A stretch of 64,000 bases of DNA from Mycobacterium sp. OAS707. Its GTDB lineage: Bacteria; Actinomycetota; Actinomycetes; Mycobacteriales; Mycobacteriaceae. The translations under genes and the position numbers were made by a program. The first letter of the stretch is position 1, and every line of letters starts with the position of its first letter. Positions 26,232 through 36,158 of this stretch are shown here, one piece after another. The stretch covers positions 1,178,001 to 1,242,000 of the forward strand of contig NZ_JADBDS010000001.1 in the NCBI RefSeq assembly GCF_014873705.1, given 5' to 3'. The notes under the pieces were generated by a model. The model saw nothing but the letters and a program-made list of their open reading frames with translations. It was not told where the DNA came from and made no database searches.

Positions 26232-27893
26232 ATGACCTCCACCGCGCGCCTCGTGCGGGCCCCCCGCGGCACCGAGTTGTCCTGTAAAGGTTGGCAACAG
26301 GAGGCCGCGCTGCGAATGCTGATGAACAACCTCGACCCGGAGGTGGCCGAGCACCCCGAGGATCTCGTCGTCTACGGCGGCACCGGCAAGGCCGCGCGCA
26401 GCTGGGAGGCCTTCGACGCGATCGTGCGGACGCTGCGCAACCTCGAGAACGACGAGACCATGCTGGTGCAGTCGGGCAAACCGGTCGGCGTGTTCCGCAC
26501 CAACGAGTGGGCGCCCCGCGTGCTGATCGCCAACTCGAATCTCGTTGGCGACTGGGCAAATTGGGAGCAGTTCCGCAAGCTCGAGGCCGAGGGACTGATG
26601 ATGTACGGACAGATGACCGCGGGCTCGTGGATCTACATCGGCACCCAAGGCATCTTGCAGGGGACATACGAGACCTTCGGCGCGATCGCGAAGAAGAAGT
26701 TCGGCGGCACACTGGCAGGCACGATCACGCTGACCGCGGGCCTTGGTGGCATGGGCGGCGCGCAACCGCTGGCCGTCACGATGAACGACGGTGTGGCGAT
26801 CTGCGTTGACTGCGACGACTCCCGGATCGACCGACGAATCGAACACCGCTACCTCGACGCCAAGGCCGCCGACATCGACGACGCGCTGCGGCTGGCGGTC
26901 GAGGCCCGCGACGCCAAGCGGCCGCTGTCGATCGGATTGTTGGGCAACGCCGCCGAGGTGCTGCCCGAACTGCTGCGCCGCGACGCCCCGATCGACATCG
27001 TCACCGACCAGACCTCCGCGCACGACCCACTGAGCTACCTGCCCATCGGCATCGACTTCGACGACATGAAGAAGATGGCCGATAAGGATCCCGTCTACTT
27101 CACCGAGCAGGCCCAGCAGTCGATGGCCAAGCACGTCGCGGCCATGGTCGGCTTCAAAGATCGCGGCGCCGAGGTGTTCGACTACGGCAACTCCATCCGC
27201 GACGAGGCCCGAAAAGCCGGATACGACCGGGCTTTCGACTTCCCGGGCTTCGTGCCCGCCTACATTCGGCCGCAGTTCGAAGAGGGCCTCGGGCCGTTCC
27301 GCTGGGCCGCACTTTCGGGTGATCCGAAGGACATTGAGGCCACCGACCGGGCGATCCTCGAGCTGTTCCCCGACAACAAGCACCTCACCCGGTGGATCGA
27401 GATGGCCGGCGAGAAGGTCGCGTTCCAGGGGCTGCCCGCACGCATCTGCTGGCTCGGCTACGGCGAACGCCATCTTGCCGGGTTGAAGTTCAATGAGATG
27501 GTGGCATCCGGTGAACTGTCCGCCCCGATCGTGATCGGCCGCGACCACCTCGACTCCGGCTCGGTCGCATCCCCGTACCGCGAGACCGAGGCGATGCTCG
27601 ACGGCTCCGACGCGATCGCCGACTGGCCGCTGCTCAACGCCTTGGTCAACACCGCCTCCGGCGCGACATGGGTGTCGATCCACCACGGCGGCGGCGTCGG
27701 GATGGGCCGCTCCATCCACGCGGGTCAGGTGACGGTGGCTGACGGCAGCGACCTGGCCGCGCAGAAACTCGCGCGGGTGCTGACCAACGACCCCGGCATG
27801 GGCGTGATCCGCCACGTCGACGCCGGCTACGAACATGCGGCCGAAGTCGCCGCCGAACGCGGTGTGCGAATTCCCATGCAGGAGAACGTGTGA
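26232..27893 (+). CDS. hutU: Urocanate hydratase
   Basis: A 553-residue urocanase, second step of histidine degradation, converting urocanate to 4-imidazolone-5-propionate with tightly bound NAD. Family stretches seen are [17 protein letters not shown], the NAD-loop [15 protein letters not shown] and the active-site region [17 protein letters not shown] with its Cys. Length matches the family (about 550). AAGGAACCACC precedes the ATG. First gene of a five-gene operon in which every junction overlaps by four bases. Confidence 0.96.
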   Translation: MTSTARLVRAPRGTELSCKGWQQEAALRMLMNNLDPEVAEHPEDLVVYGGTGKAARSWEAFDAIVRTLRNLENDETMLVQSGKPVGVFRTNEWAPRVLIANSNLVGDWANWEQFRKLEAEGLMMYGQMTAGSWIYIGTQGILQGTYETFGAIAKKKFGGTLAGTITLTAGLGGMGGAQPLAVTMNDGVAICVDCDDSRIDRRIEHRYLDAKAADIDDALRLAVEARDAKRPLSIGLLGNAAEVLPELLRRDAPIDIVTDQTSAHDPLSYLPIGIDFDDMKKMADKDPVYFTEQAQQSMAKHVAAMVGFKDRGAEVFDYGNSIRDEARKAGYDRAFDFPGFVPAYIRPQFEEGLGPFRWAALSGDPKDIEATDRAILELFPDNKHLTRWIEMAGEKVAFQGLPARICWLGYGERHLAGLKFNEMVASGELSAPIVIGRDHLDSGSVASPYRETEAMLDGSDAIADWPLLNALVNTASGATWVSIHHGGGVGMGRSIHAGQVTVADGSDLAAQKLARVLTNDPGMGVIRHVDAGYEHAAEVAAERGVRIPMQENV

Positions 27894-29116
27894 CGGCCTT
27901 TGACAGGCTCTGGCCGCAGATCCTCGACGTCGGCAGGCACCCCGCGACCGGGGGCTACCGCCGCTTCGCATGGTCGGATGCCGATCTGGCCTTGCGCGAA
28001 TGGTTCGCCGGCTGCGCCGCCCAGCGCGGCATGGATGTTGAAGAGGACCGCAACGGCAACCTGTGGGCGTGGTGGATGCCGCCGGGCTGGTCCGGTGACC
28101 CGAGGGATGCCTTCGTCACCGGCTCACACCTGGATTCGGTGCCCGACGGCGGCGCCTTCGACGGGCCGCTCGGTGTGGCGTCCGCGTTCGCGGCCATCGA
28201 CATCGTCCGCGAACGCGGTGTCGTACCAAAGGTTCCCGTCGCGGTCGCCGCATTCTCCGACGAAGAGGGCGCCCGCTTCGGCGTCGCATGCATCGGCTCG
28301 CAACTGTCCACCGGCGCGTTGAGCGCCGAGCGCGCGCGTGGGCTGCGCGATGTGCACGGCATGACATTGGATGAGGCGATGACGAAGGCGGGCAGGCGGC
28401 CCGACCACCTCGGCACCGATCCCCGGCTGACCAAACGCGTCGGTGTCTTCGTCGAACTTCACGTGGAACAGGGCCGTGCGCTGGATCTCGTCGACCGCCC
28501 GATCGCCGTCGCATCGGCCATCTGGCCGCACGGCCGCTGGCAGTTCACGTTCTGCGGCGAGGCCAACCATGCGGGCACCACCCGGTTGGCCGACCGGCGC
28601 GACCCGATGCTTGCATTCGCCTCGTCGGTCCACTCCGCACGGTCGGCCGCGGCCGCCCACGACGCGGTGGCGACATTCGGCAAGGTGATCGTTGCACCCA
28701 ACGGGGCCAACGCGATTCCGTCGTCGGTCCATGCGTGGCTGGATGCCAGGGCAGCGGACGAGGCGACGCTGCGGTCGCTGGTCGACAAGATCACGGCCGA
28801 GGCCCGGCAGCACGCCGCTGCCGACGGCATCGAACTCGGCGTCGATGCCGAATCGGTCACCCCGATCGTCGAGTTTCCCGAGGGCCCGCGGGCGCGGCTA
28901 CAGCAGGCGCTGGCCCACCTCGGCGACATCCCGGTGTTGCCAACGCAGGCGGGCCACGATGCAGGCATCCTTTCCGCGGTCGTGCCGACGGCAATGTTGT
29001 TCGTACGCAATCCAACCGGGGTTTCGCACTCCCCCGACGAATTCGCCGAGGCGTCTGACTGCAACACCGGAGCGGTGGCGCTGGCCGACGTCATGGCCGA
29101 CTGGGTGGCATCGTGA
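27890..29116 (+). CDS. M20-family amidohydrolase in hut operon (allantoate amidohydrolase-like)
   Basis: A 408-residue binuclear zinc amidohydrolase of the allantoate amidohydrolase/N-carbamoyl-amino-acid hydrolase group. Metal-site motifs are [30 protein letters not shown] and a late His in GVSHSPDEF; the dimerisation-domain motif is [16 protein letters not shown]. It sits between hutU and hutF where an N-formylglutamate deformylase (HutG) is needed, and no HutG is present. The inference is that this enzyme hydrolyses N-formyl-L-glutamate to glutamate and formate. Streptomyces hut operons have the same arrangement. GTG start overlaps the hutU stop. Confidence 0.88.
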   Translation: MTAFDRLWPQILDVGRHPATGGYRRFAWSDADLALREWFAGCAAQRGMDVEEDRNGNLWAWWMPPGWSGDPRDAFVTGSHLDSVPDGGAFDGPLGVASAFAAIDIVRERGVVPKVPVAVAAFSDEEGARFGVACIGSQLSTGALSAERARGLRDVHGMTLDEAMTKAGRRPDHLGTDPRLTKRVGVFVELHVEQGRALDLVDRPIAVASAIWPHGRWQFTFCGEANHAGTTRLADRRDPMLAFASSVHSARSAAAAHDAVATFGKVIVAPNGANAIPSSVHAWLDARAADEATLRSLVDKITAEARQHAAADGIELGVDAESVTPIVEFPEGPRARLQQALAHLGDIPVLPTQAGHDAGILSAVVPTAMLFVRNPTGVSHSPDEFAEASDCNTGAVALADVMADWVAS

Positions 29117-30459
29117 CCGAGGCGTGGTGGTGTGAGCATGCCTGGCTCGGCGATGACGACGTGGCGCATGGCGTCCAGGTCACCGTTGCCGACGGCCGCA
29201 TCACGGCGATCGACACCGACACCACCGCGCGACCCGACGCGCACCGGCTGCGCGGGCTTGTCATTCCCGGCCTGGCCAACGCGCATTCGCATGCGTTTCA
29301 TCGAGCGTTGCGCAGCCGCACCCAACGGGATCGCGGATCGTTTTGGACCTGGCGTGATCTGATGTACCGCGCGGCCGAGCGGCTCAACCCCGATCGGTAC
29401 CGCCGCCTGACGCGCGCGGTGTACGCCGAGATGGCGCTCGCAGGAATCACCTCCGTCGGCGAGTTTCACTACGTGCACCACGACAACGGCGGCACCCGAT
29501 ATGCCGAACCCAACGCGATGGGACACGCCGTCATCGCCGGCGCGGCCGACGCCGGCATCCGCCTGACCCTGCTCGACACCTGCTATCTGAGTTCCGCGCC
29601 GGACGGCACACCGCTGGCCGGCCCCCAGCAGCGATTCGGCGACGGGACCGGCGACCAGTGGGCCGGCCGCGTCGAGGCGCTGCGACAGCAGGTAGACGAT
29701 CAGCACGTTCTGGTCGGTGCTGCGCTGCATTCCGTACGGGGCGTCCCCGTCGAGCACATGGGCGCCGTCGTGGAATGGGCTGCGGTGCACGGTGTTCCAT
29801 TGCACGTCCATTCCTCGGAGCAGATCCGTGAGGTCGAGCAGTGCCTCGCGGTACACGGTCGCACGCCGACCGCGGTGCTTCGCGATGCCGGCGCCTTGGG
29901 ACCGCGGACGACTGCCGTGCACGCCACCCACCTCACTGCCGAGGACATCGCCGACATGGACGCGACGTCGACCGGCGCATGCTTCTGTCCCACCACCGAA
30001 CGTGACCTCGGGGACGGCATCGGTCCGGCGCCCGGGCTGCTGGCCGGGCACGGACTGTTCTGCCTGGGCTCCGACAGCCACGCCGTGATCGATCTGTTCG
30101 AAGAGGCGCGCGCCGTCGAACTGAACGAACGCCTCGCCTCCCACACCCGCGGTGCCATCACCGCCGACCGACTGCTGCGCGCCGCCACCTACGACGGCCA
30201 CCGCAGTCTGGGCTGGGCCGACGCCGGCGAGCTGAAGGTCGGCTCCCGTGCGGATCTCGTTGCCGTACAGCTGGATTCGGTCCGGACAGCGGGCGGTGGT
30301 GCGACCGCCGAAACCGCGGTGTTCGCCGCGGCCGCACCCGACGTGACCGATGTGGTGGTCGACGGCCGCGCCGTGGTCGTCGACCGCAAACACGTCGCCG
30401 TACCCAATGTCGAGGCCGAACTCTGTACGGCCATCGCCGACCTGATGGATGCCCGATGA
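29113..30459 (+). CDS. hutF: Formimidoylglutamate deiminase
   Basis: A 448-residue amidohydrolase-superfamily enzyme that converts N-formimidoyl-L-glutamate to N-formylglutamate and ammonia. Zinc ligands are in [11 protein letters not shown], then VHSSEQ, a His in [12 protein letters not shown] and an Asp in [17 protein letters not shown]. Its presence defines the five-step route through N-formylglutamate rather than HutG-type formiminoglutamase. GTG start overlaps the M20 gene, and the stop overlaps hutI. Confidence 0.94.
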   Translation: MTEAWWCEHAWLGDDDVAHGVQVTVADGRITAIDTDTTARPDAHRLRGLVIPGLANAHSHAFHRALRSRTQRDRGSFWTWRDLMYRAAERLNPDRYRRLTRAVYAEMALAGITSVGEFHYVHHDNGGTRYAEPNAMGHAVIAGAADAGIRLTLLDTCYLSSAPDGTPLAGPQQRFGDGTGDQWAGRVEALRQQVDDQHVLVGAALHSVRGVPVEHMGAVVEWAAVHGVPLHVHSSEQIREVEQCLAVHGRTPTAVLRDAGALGPRTTAVHATHLTAEDIADMDATSTGACFCPTTERDLGDGIGPAPGLLAGHGLFCLGSDSHAVIDLFEEARAVELNERLASHTRGAITADRLLRAATYDGHRSLGWADAGELKVGSRADLVAVQLDSVRTAGGGATAETAVFAAAAPDVTDVVVDGRAVVVDRKHVAVPNVEAELCTAIADLMDAR

Positions 30460-31652
30460 CCGTCCTGTACACCGACATCGGCGAGCTGGTCACCAACGAT
30501 CCCGCGAACGCCGACGGCGATCCGCTCGGCATCATCTCCGACGCTGCCCTGATCGTCGATGGCCGGCAGATTGCCTGGGTGGGCCCGCGCTCGGCGGCCC
30601 CCGACGCCGACGAGCGGGTCAGCTGCGGCGAGGCCAGCGTGATCCCCGGATTCGTCGACAGCCATGCCCATCTGGTGTTCGCGGGCGAACGGTCGGCGGA
30701 GTTCGCGGCGCGGATGAGCGGTGAACCGTATGGCGCGGGCGGAATCGCGTCGACGGTCGCCGCCACCCGCAAGGCCGACGATGCCACCCTGCTCGCCGGT
30801 GTCGAGCGGCTGGCAGAAGAGCTGCTGGCTGCGGGCGTCACCACGTTCGAGTGCAAGAGCGGCTACGGGCTGACCGTCAAAGACGAGGCCCGCTGTCTGC
30901 GGATCGCCAAAGCCGTCACCGACGAGACGACATTCCTTGGCGCGCACGTCGTTCCGTCGGAGTTTCGCGACGACCGCGCGGCGTACATCGACATGGTCAC
31001 CGGCCCGATGCTGCGGGCCTGCGCGCCACACGCCCGGTGGGTTGATGTGTTCTGCGACCGCGGCGCCTTCGACGTCGACGAGGCCCGACACATCCTCACC
31101 GAAGGCATGAAGGCCGGGCTCGTCGCGCGACTACACGCGGGCCAACTCGGGCCAAGCGCAGGCATCCAGCTCGCAGTGGAACTGGGTGCGGCGTCGGTGG
31201 ATCACTGCACCTACGCCACCGACGACGATATCGAAGCGCTCGCGGCAGCGGCCGACACGACCGTCGCCACTCTGCTGCCGGGCGCCGAATTCTCAACCCG
31301 CGCACAGTATCCGGACGGTCGAAGATTGATCGACGCGGGGGCGACCGTCGCATTGGCGACCGACTGCAACCCCGGCAGCTCGTACACCACCAGCATGCCG
31401 TTCTGCATCGCGGTCGCGGTGCGGGACATGAACTTCACTCCGGCCCAAGCGTTGTGGGCGGCGACCGCAGGCGGCGCGGCAGCGTTGCGCCGGGACGACG
31501 TCGGCGTCCTCGCCGTTGGGCGGCGGGCTGACTTCGTGGCTTTGGCCGCCCCGTCCTTCATCCATTTGGCGTACCGCCCGGGTGTGCCACTCGTCCGCGA
31601 CGTTGTGCGAGCGGGCAAGCACCTCACCGAAAGAGTGGAGTCACGATCGTGA
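30456..31652 (+). CDS. hutI: Imidazolonepropionase
   Basis: A 398-residue metal-dependent hydrolase that opens 4-imidazolone-5-propionate to N-formimidoylglutamate. Metal and substrate motifs: [20 protein letters not shown], then [16 protein letters not shown] and [15 protein letters not shown]. Full length for the family (about 400). The ATG overlaps the hutF stop and the stop overlaps hutH. Gene order hutU-M20-hutF-hutI-hutH is not the pathway order, but all steps are present. Confidence 0.95.
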   Translation: MTVLYTDIGELVTNDPANADGDPLGIISDAALIVDGRQIAWVGPRSAAPDADERVSCGEASVIPGFVDSHAHLVFAGERSAEFAARMSGEPYGAGGIASTVAATRKADDATLLAGVERLAEELLAAGVTTFECKSGYGLTVKDEARCLRIAKAVTDETTFLGAHVVPSEFRDDRAAYIDMVTGPMLRACAPHARWVDVFCDRGAFDVDEARHILTEGMKAGLVARLHAGQLGPSAGIQLAVELGAASVDHCTYATDDDIEALAAAADTTVATLLPGAEFSTRAQYPDGRRLIDAGATVALATDCNPGSSYTTSMPFCIAVAVRDMNFTPAQALWAATAGGAAALRRDDVGVLAVGRRADFVALAAPSFIHLAYRPGVPLVRDVVRAGKHLTERVESRS

Positions 31653-33193
31653 GTACCGAAACCGTCGTCGTGGGCGTCGGCCCCGTCAGTTTCAACGAGG
31701 TGGTCGCCGTCGCACGCGGCGGCGCCGCGGTGAGCCTCTCCGATGAGTCGCTGGACGTGATCGCCAAGAGCCGCGCCCGCATCGAGGAACTCGCGCACAA
31801 CCCGAAGCCCGTCTACGGGGTGTCAACGGGATTCGGCGCACTTGCCACTCGACACATCCCGCTGGAGCTGCGAACACAGTTGCAGCGCAGCCTGATTCGC
31901 TCACACGCCGCCGGTTCAGGCCCCGAGGTCGAGCCAGAGGTCGTCAGGGCCATGATGCTGCTGCGATTGTCGACCCTGGCCACCGGCCGAACCGGGGTGC
32001 GGCCCGAGGTGGCGCAGACGTACGCCGCGCTGCTCTCTGCGAACCTGACGCCCGTCGTCTACGAGTACGGCAGCCTCGGCTGCTCCGGCGACCTCGCCCC
32101 GCTCGCCCATGTCGCGCTGGCGGCCATCGGTGAAGGCCACGTGCGGACGGCCGACGGCGAACTGCTGCCCGCCGCCGACGCGCTGGCCCGCCACGGGATC
32201 GAACCGGTTGTGCTTGCCGAGAAGGAGGGGCTGGCACTGATCAACGGCACCGACGGCATGCTCGGCATGCTGGTGCTTGCGCTGCGAGACCTGGACGGGT
32301 TGCTGAAGCTGGCCGACGTCGCGGCGTCGATGAGCGTCGAGGGCCAACTCGGCACCACCCGGGTGTTCGCCGAGGACCTGCACGCCCTGCGGCCCCATCC
32401 GGGCCAGGCCGCCGCTGCCGCCAACATGCGCCGCGTGCTCGCCGACTCACCGATCGTGGCGAGCCACAGCGGCCCGGACTGCTCACTGGTGCAGGACGCG
32501 TACTCGCTGCGCTGTGCACCCCAGGTCGCCGGCGCAGTGCGCGACACCGTCGAGCATGCTCGCACCGTCGCGGGCCGCGAATTGGCCAGCGCCGTGGACA
32601 ACCCAGTCGTCACGCCGGACGGCCGGGTGGAATCGAACGGCAACTTCCACGGCGCCCCCATCGCGTATGTGCTGGACTTCCTCGCCATCGCGGTTGCCGA
32701 CCTGGCCAGTATCAGCGAGCGTCGCACCGACCGGTTCCTCGACGTCGCCCGCAGCCACGGCCTCAACCCGTTTCTGGCCGACGACCCCGGGGTGGACAGC
32801 GGCCACATGATCGCGCAGTACACCCAGGCCGCGATCGTCTCCGAGCTCAAGCGGCTCGCCAACCCGGCCAGTGTCGACTCGATCCCGTCGTCGGCGATGC
32901 AGGAAGACCACGTGTCGATGGGATGGTCGGCGGCGCGCAAGCTGCGCAGGGCCATCGACGGGCTGGCCCGCGTCCTGGCGATCGAGGTCTACACCGCGGC
33001 GCGCGGCATCGAGATGCGCGCCCCGTTGGCGGCATCGCCTGCGACCGCGGCGGTCATCGCCTCGGTCCGAGAATCCGTTCCAGGACCAGGCACCGATCGG
33101 TACCTGGCGCCGGAGATCGACGCGGTCGTCGGTCTGGCGGCGTCGGGCGCGTTGGTCACTGCCGCCGAAGCGGTCGTCGGCCCGCTGGCCTGA
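31649..33193 (+). CDS. hutH: Histidine ammonia-lyase
   Basis: A 514-residue ammonia-lyase that makes urocanate from histidine with the self-formed MIO prosthetic group. The MIO tripeptide is Cys145-Ser146-Gly147 in [12 protein letters not shown] instead of the usual Ala-Ser-Gly; Cys at this place is known from Streptomyces enzymes. Other active-site pieces are YGVSTGFG, the Gln of the MQEDHVSMG stretch and the late [13 protein letters not shown] start overlaps hutI. It is the last gene of the operon although it performs the first step. Confidence 0.96.
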   Translation: MSTETVVVGVGPVSFNEVVAVARGGAAVSLSDESLDVIAKSRARIEELAHNPKPVYGVSTGFGALATRHIPLELRTQLQRSLIRSHAAGSGPEVEPEVVRAMMLLRLSTLATGRTGVRPEVAQTYAALLSANLTPVVYEYGSLGCSGDLAPLAHVALAAIGEGHVRTADGELLPAADALARHGIEPVVLAEKEGLALINGTDGMLGMLVLALRDLDGLLKLADVAASMSVEGQLGTTRVFAEDLHALRPHPGQAAAAANMRRVLADSPIVASHSGPDCSLVQDAYSLRCAPQVAGAVRDTVEHARTVAGRELASAVDNPVVTPDGRVESNGNFHGAPIAYVLDFLAIAVADLASISERRTDRFLDVARSHGLNPFLADDPGVDSGHMIAQYTQAAIVSELKRLANPASVDSIPSSAMQEDHVSMGWSAARKLRRAIDGLARVLAIEVYTAARGIEMRAPLAASPATAAVIASVRESVPGPGTDRYLAPEIDAVVGLAASGALVTAAEAVVGPLA

Positions 33194-33207
33194 GAACTAG
33201 CGACGAC

Positions 33208-33471
33208 TCAGAAAACGCTCCACCCCAACTGTTCGGCCCGAAGCTCCTTGATGGTGTGAAGGAGCTTCTTGTCGCGCATCGAGCGGGCCAGTTCAGCGGG
33301 TGTGGGCAGACGCAGTTCATGTCCTTGGAAGACCGACAGACCGCTGCAGTTGGCGCAAACCGAGATGTCGCCGTCGTGCGGTGTGTTGTCGGGATCCCGC
33401 GGATCGACGTATGTATTCACGATGTGCTGGCAGAACGGACAGCGCCGTGCCTCGACGACGTGGACATTCAT
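33208..33471 (-). CDS. Small zinc-ribbon protein
   Basis: An 87-residue protein with two Cys pairs, CPFC near residue 11 and CANC near residue 40, spaced as in zinc ribbons. The second half is a charged helix (AELARSMRDKKLLHTIKELRAE). The ATG at 33471 is chosen because sequence upstream in this frame loses coding character. It is convergent with hutH, 14 bases apart. Likely a small cytosolic metal-binding protein; no function can be assigned. Confidence 0.7.
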   Translation of the reverse strand: MNVHVVEARRCPFCQHIVNTYVDPRDPDNTPHDGDISVCANCSGLSVFQGHELRLPTPAELARSMRDKKLLHTIKELRAEQLGWSVF

Positions 33472-33655
33472 CTTGATTACGTTAGGCCCGATGCGTACGC
33501 CTGCAAATGCATTCAGCGAATCTCTTACGGTTTTCTTGCAAGTGAAATGAATGCTTTCGATTGTCAGAATCGGTTGCGGCAAAGCCGATTTCGCGCGCGT
33601 AAACGGTTTCAACTGCGTTGCGAGCGATGAACTGGCCAGGCAGCGAAATGCCGAG

Positions 33656-34246
33656 CTATGTGGCGGTCGGCTCCGCGGGTTCGAGAATCCGCGCCACGGC
33701 GTTGCCCACCGAGCGCGCAAACGTGCGATCGTCGAGGTCGTCGAGCCCGGTCGACGCGCGGAGGAAGTCGCCGAACAGGCACCAGCCAAGCTGCAGGGCG
33801 ATGGTGTGCGCCGCGGCCAGCTGAGCGTCGAGTTCGGACACATGCCGGGCGCGGACGCTGTCGAGCAACACCTCCATCGTCGGAAAGCGGCTCTGCAATT
33901 CCCCAATCGAATATCCGTCGAGCGAAGTACGGGCGATCACGCGCAGTTGACGGTCGACGGCCTCGCCCACCGCACTGCCATCGGCGTTCGCGGCGAGCAG
34001 ACCCGCCAAGTGCTGGCCGAGATGATCGAGCACCGCCGCTACGAGTCCGTCCTTGCTGCCGAAGTGCCGGTGGATCAGTCCGTGGTTGACATTCGAGCGA
34101 GCCGCGATGTCCCGGATAGACGTCGCTCCAGGCCCGCGCTCTGCGAACAGATCGGCGGCTGATTCGAGGACCGCGGCAACGACCTCGGCCCTTCCCAGGG
34201 GCGCAGCGGCGCGATCCGATCCGACCCTTGCCCGGGCTGTAGTCAC
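33656..34246 (-). CDS. TetR family regulator with start codon in its own operator
   Basis: A 196-residue TetR regulator. HTH is IRDIAARSNVNHGLIHRHFG. I place the start at the GTG at 34246: TetR-like sequence begins just after it, there is no ribosome-binding site, and TACTGT lies 6 bases upstream on the minus strand, as expected for a leaderless mycobacterial transcript. The GTG is the centre of a perfect 20-base palindrome (34237-34256). The frame is open further upstream but without homology. It faces a large exported protein gene 61 bases away, its likely target. Confidence 0.85.
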   Translation of the reverse strand: MTTARARVGSDRAAAPLGRAEVVAAVLESAADLFAERGPGATSIRDIAARSNVNHGLIHRHFGSKDGLVAAVLDHLGQHLAGLLAANADGSAVGEAVDRQLRVIARTSLDGYSIGELQSRFPTMEVLLDSVRARHVSELDAQLAAAHTIALQLGWCLFGDFLRASTGLDDLDDRTFARSVGNAVARILEPAEPTAT

Positions 34247-34256
34247 GTGACTACAG
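34237..34256. promoter_or_regulatory. Perfect 20-bp palindrome, TetR operator
   Basis: The arm CTGTAGTCAC (34237-34246) is followed without spacer by its exact complement GTGACTACAG (34247-34256). It contains the TetR start codon and abuts its TACTGT -10-like element, so binding would block initiation directly. It is also 52 bases upstream of the divergent exported-protein gene. Confidence 0.85.
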
Positions 34257-34307
34257 TACCGGGAAGGCGTTTGCGGTAGGCGGATGCCCTGCGGAAGGAC
34301 TCGCCCC

Positions 34308-36158
34308 GTGCCAACGACGCCATACAGATACGGTCGATTCATCGGCAGGGTCGGCGGACTCGCAGTTGCATTGGGCATCGGGGCGGCAATCGCCAACAGT
34401 CCGGCTATCGCAGCAGCCGACGACGGCGCGAACTCGTCGGACTCCTCGAGTTCGAGCGCGACTTCTCATGACGCCGGGACAGAGAAGGCCACAAGCAAGG
34501 CCGAGACGAGCGAGGCGCCGGCCACACCGGCGTCGACCGACGACCAACCCTCTGCAACGCGCAAAAAGAAGAAGAAGGCAGCTGCGCCGAAGGCCGCCGA
34601 CAGCACGGCCTCGACGGCGCAGACGACGGTCAGCGACCCTGCGCCGAAGCCGGATGCTCCCGCCCAGACCCTGGCCATGGTGTCGACGTTGAGTGCGGCC
34701 AGTCGCGAGGTCGTGCACACCTCGGGCGCGTCATCGATCACAGCGACACCGGCGGTCACCACTCAGACACTCGCTGTCAGCCCGTTAGGGACCCCCGAAC
34801 AACTCTCCGCAGAACAGCGCGCCGCCCAGACCGTCAACACGCTTCCCGTTCAGTTGATGAAGCTGGTGCTCCAATTCGGTTGGCGCTCAACCGCGAAGCA
34901 ACAGTTCAATCTCGTCGGCGGACCGGATCAGGAAAACCTCGACGCGCTGAACGAAGCCGTCAACGAATACGCCATGGGTGCGGCGTTTCAGCAGCAGTTG
35001 CTCAACCCGATGACCCCGACAGCCGTGATGCAAGTGGCTCCCCCACACACCTGGTACGGACAGGACGTCAACGGATCGCGCATCCTGTACGACAACCCGG
35101 ACACCATCTACCGCTTCATGGCTGTCAACAAGACCTCGACGTACGTGATCACGGGCCGCTTCACCGGCGACGACCCGGCCGAGACGACGTTCAGCGTGCT
35201 GACCGGTTTGTCGGGCAACACGGCGTCGGTGCTCAACGGCAAGGATCTTGTGCGCAACCCCGACGGCTCCTTCACCATCACCGTGAGCGGCTCACCGACC
35301 GGGCCGGGCCCCAACCACATCCAGATCACCGACGACACCACACTGATAGCAGCACGAAATACATTGTCGGACTGGAATAATCAGGATCCGATGAGCTTGT
35401 CGATCGAGCGCGTCAGCGGGCCGCCCAACAGCCTGTTCGCCCAACTGGGCGGATTCGCCATTCCATTCATCGGTCCGACGGTGACGAAGAACCCGTTGTT
35501 GACGACGTTGGTATCGCTGATTCCGCCGCTGCCCGACACGCCGCCGTTGCTGCGGGGCACGGTCACCGCGGTCATCATGGCGCTCGGTCTGCAGATGGAA
35601 GCCAAGTACATCAAGGTGGCGACGGTCGACCCGACCACCGGCGAACGCAGGCAACCCAACGTGTTCACCAACCCGACGCGCAACGCCGAATTCCTTGCGA
35701 CACAGATGCAGAGCGCCGGCTACTTCAAGCTCACCGATGATCAGGCGCTGGTCCTCACCATCAATCCCGGCGACGCCGGCTACTTCGTCGTGCCGGTGAC
35801 CAACGACTGGACCATCACGGACAACTACTGGGATCAGCAGACCAGCCTGAATATCTCCCAAGCCAAGAAGAACGCCGACGGAACCTACACAATCGTGGTT
35901 TCACCGCAGGATCCAGAGATCTGGAACTGGGTGTCCACCGGCGGACTGAACCAGGGCACGATCTCGATCCGGTTCCAAGACATCGACCCGCAGGCCACGA
36001 ATCTGCCCACCGTCAGTTCGCAGGTGGTCTCCCTCGATCAATTGGCCAGTGTGCTGCCCGCGGGAACCGTCCCTGCCACTGCGCAGGATCGGCTGGACCA
36101 GATAGCGCTACGAAAGTCCGGTTTCAACAACCGATTCGCGCCCTACCCGCAGCCATAG
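34308..36158 (+). CDS. Large exported protein, mycobacterial family of unknown function
   Basis: A 616-residue secreted protein. Signal peptide: RYGRFIGRVGGLAVALGIG core, ending near AIAAADD. Then about 100 residues of Ser/Thr/Ala/Lys/Pro low complexity, including a KKKKK run, and from about residue 170 a globular part with strand-rich sections (TWYGQDVNGSRILYDNPD; ITISIRF-type strands near the end). The globular part resembles DUF1214/DUF1254-type exported proteins only loosely. The GTG at 34308, after GGAAGGA, is preferred to an ATG 24 bases earlier. Its last 51 bases overlap the convergent P450 gene. Probably controlled by the divergent TetR. Confidence 0.75.
   Translation: MPTTPYRYGRFIGRVGGLAVALGIGAAIANSPAIAAADDGANSSDSSSSSATSHDAGTEKATSKAETSEAPATPASTDDQPSATRKKKKKAAAPKAADSTASTAQTTVSDPAPKPDAPAQTLAMVSTLSAASREVVHTSGASSITATPAVTTQTLAVSPLGTPEQLSAEQRAAQTVNTLPVQLMKLVLQFGWRSTAKQQFNLVGGPDQENLDALNEAVNEYAMGAAFQQQLLNPMTPTAVMQVAPPHTWYGQDVNGSRILYDNPDTIYRFMAVNKTSTYVITGRFTGDDPAETTFSVLTGLSGNTASVLNGKDLVRNPDGSFTITVSGSPTGPGPNHIQITDDTTLIAARNTLSDWNNQDPMSLSIERVSGPPNSLFAQLGGFAIPFIGPTVTKNPLLTTLVSLIPPLPDTPPLLRGTVTAVIMALGLQMEAKYIKVATVDPTTGERRQPNVFTNPTRNAEFLATQMQSAGYFKLTDDQALVLTINPGDAGYFVVPVTNDWTITDNYWDQQTSLNISQAKKNADGTYTIVVSPQDPEIWNWVSTGGLNQGTISIRFQDIDPQATNLPTVSSQVVSLDQLASVLPAGTVPATAQDRLDQIALRKSGFNNRFAPYPQP

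Noticed and set aside
26120..27971. Minus-strand 880-residue frame covering IclR and hutU
   Set aside because: Only the part below 26114 is IclR; the rest is antisense to hutU, which is unmistakable on the plus strand.
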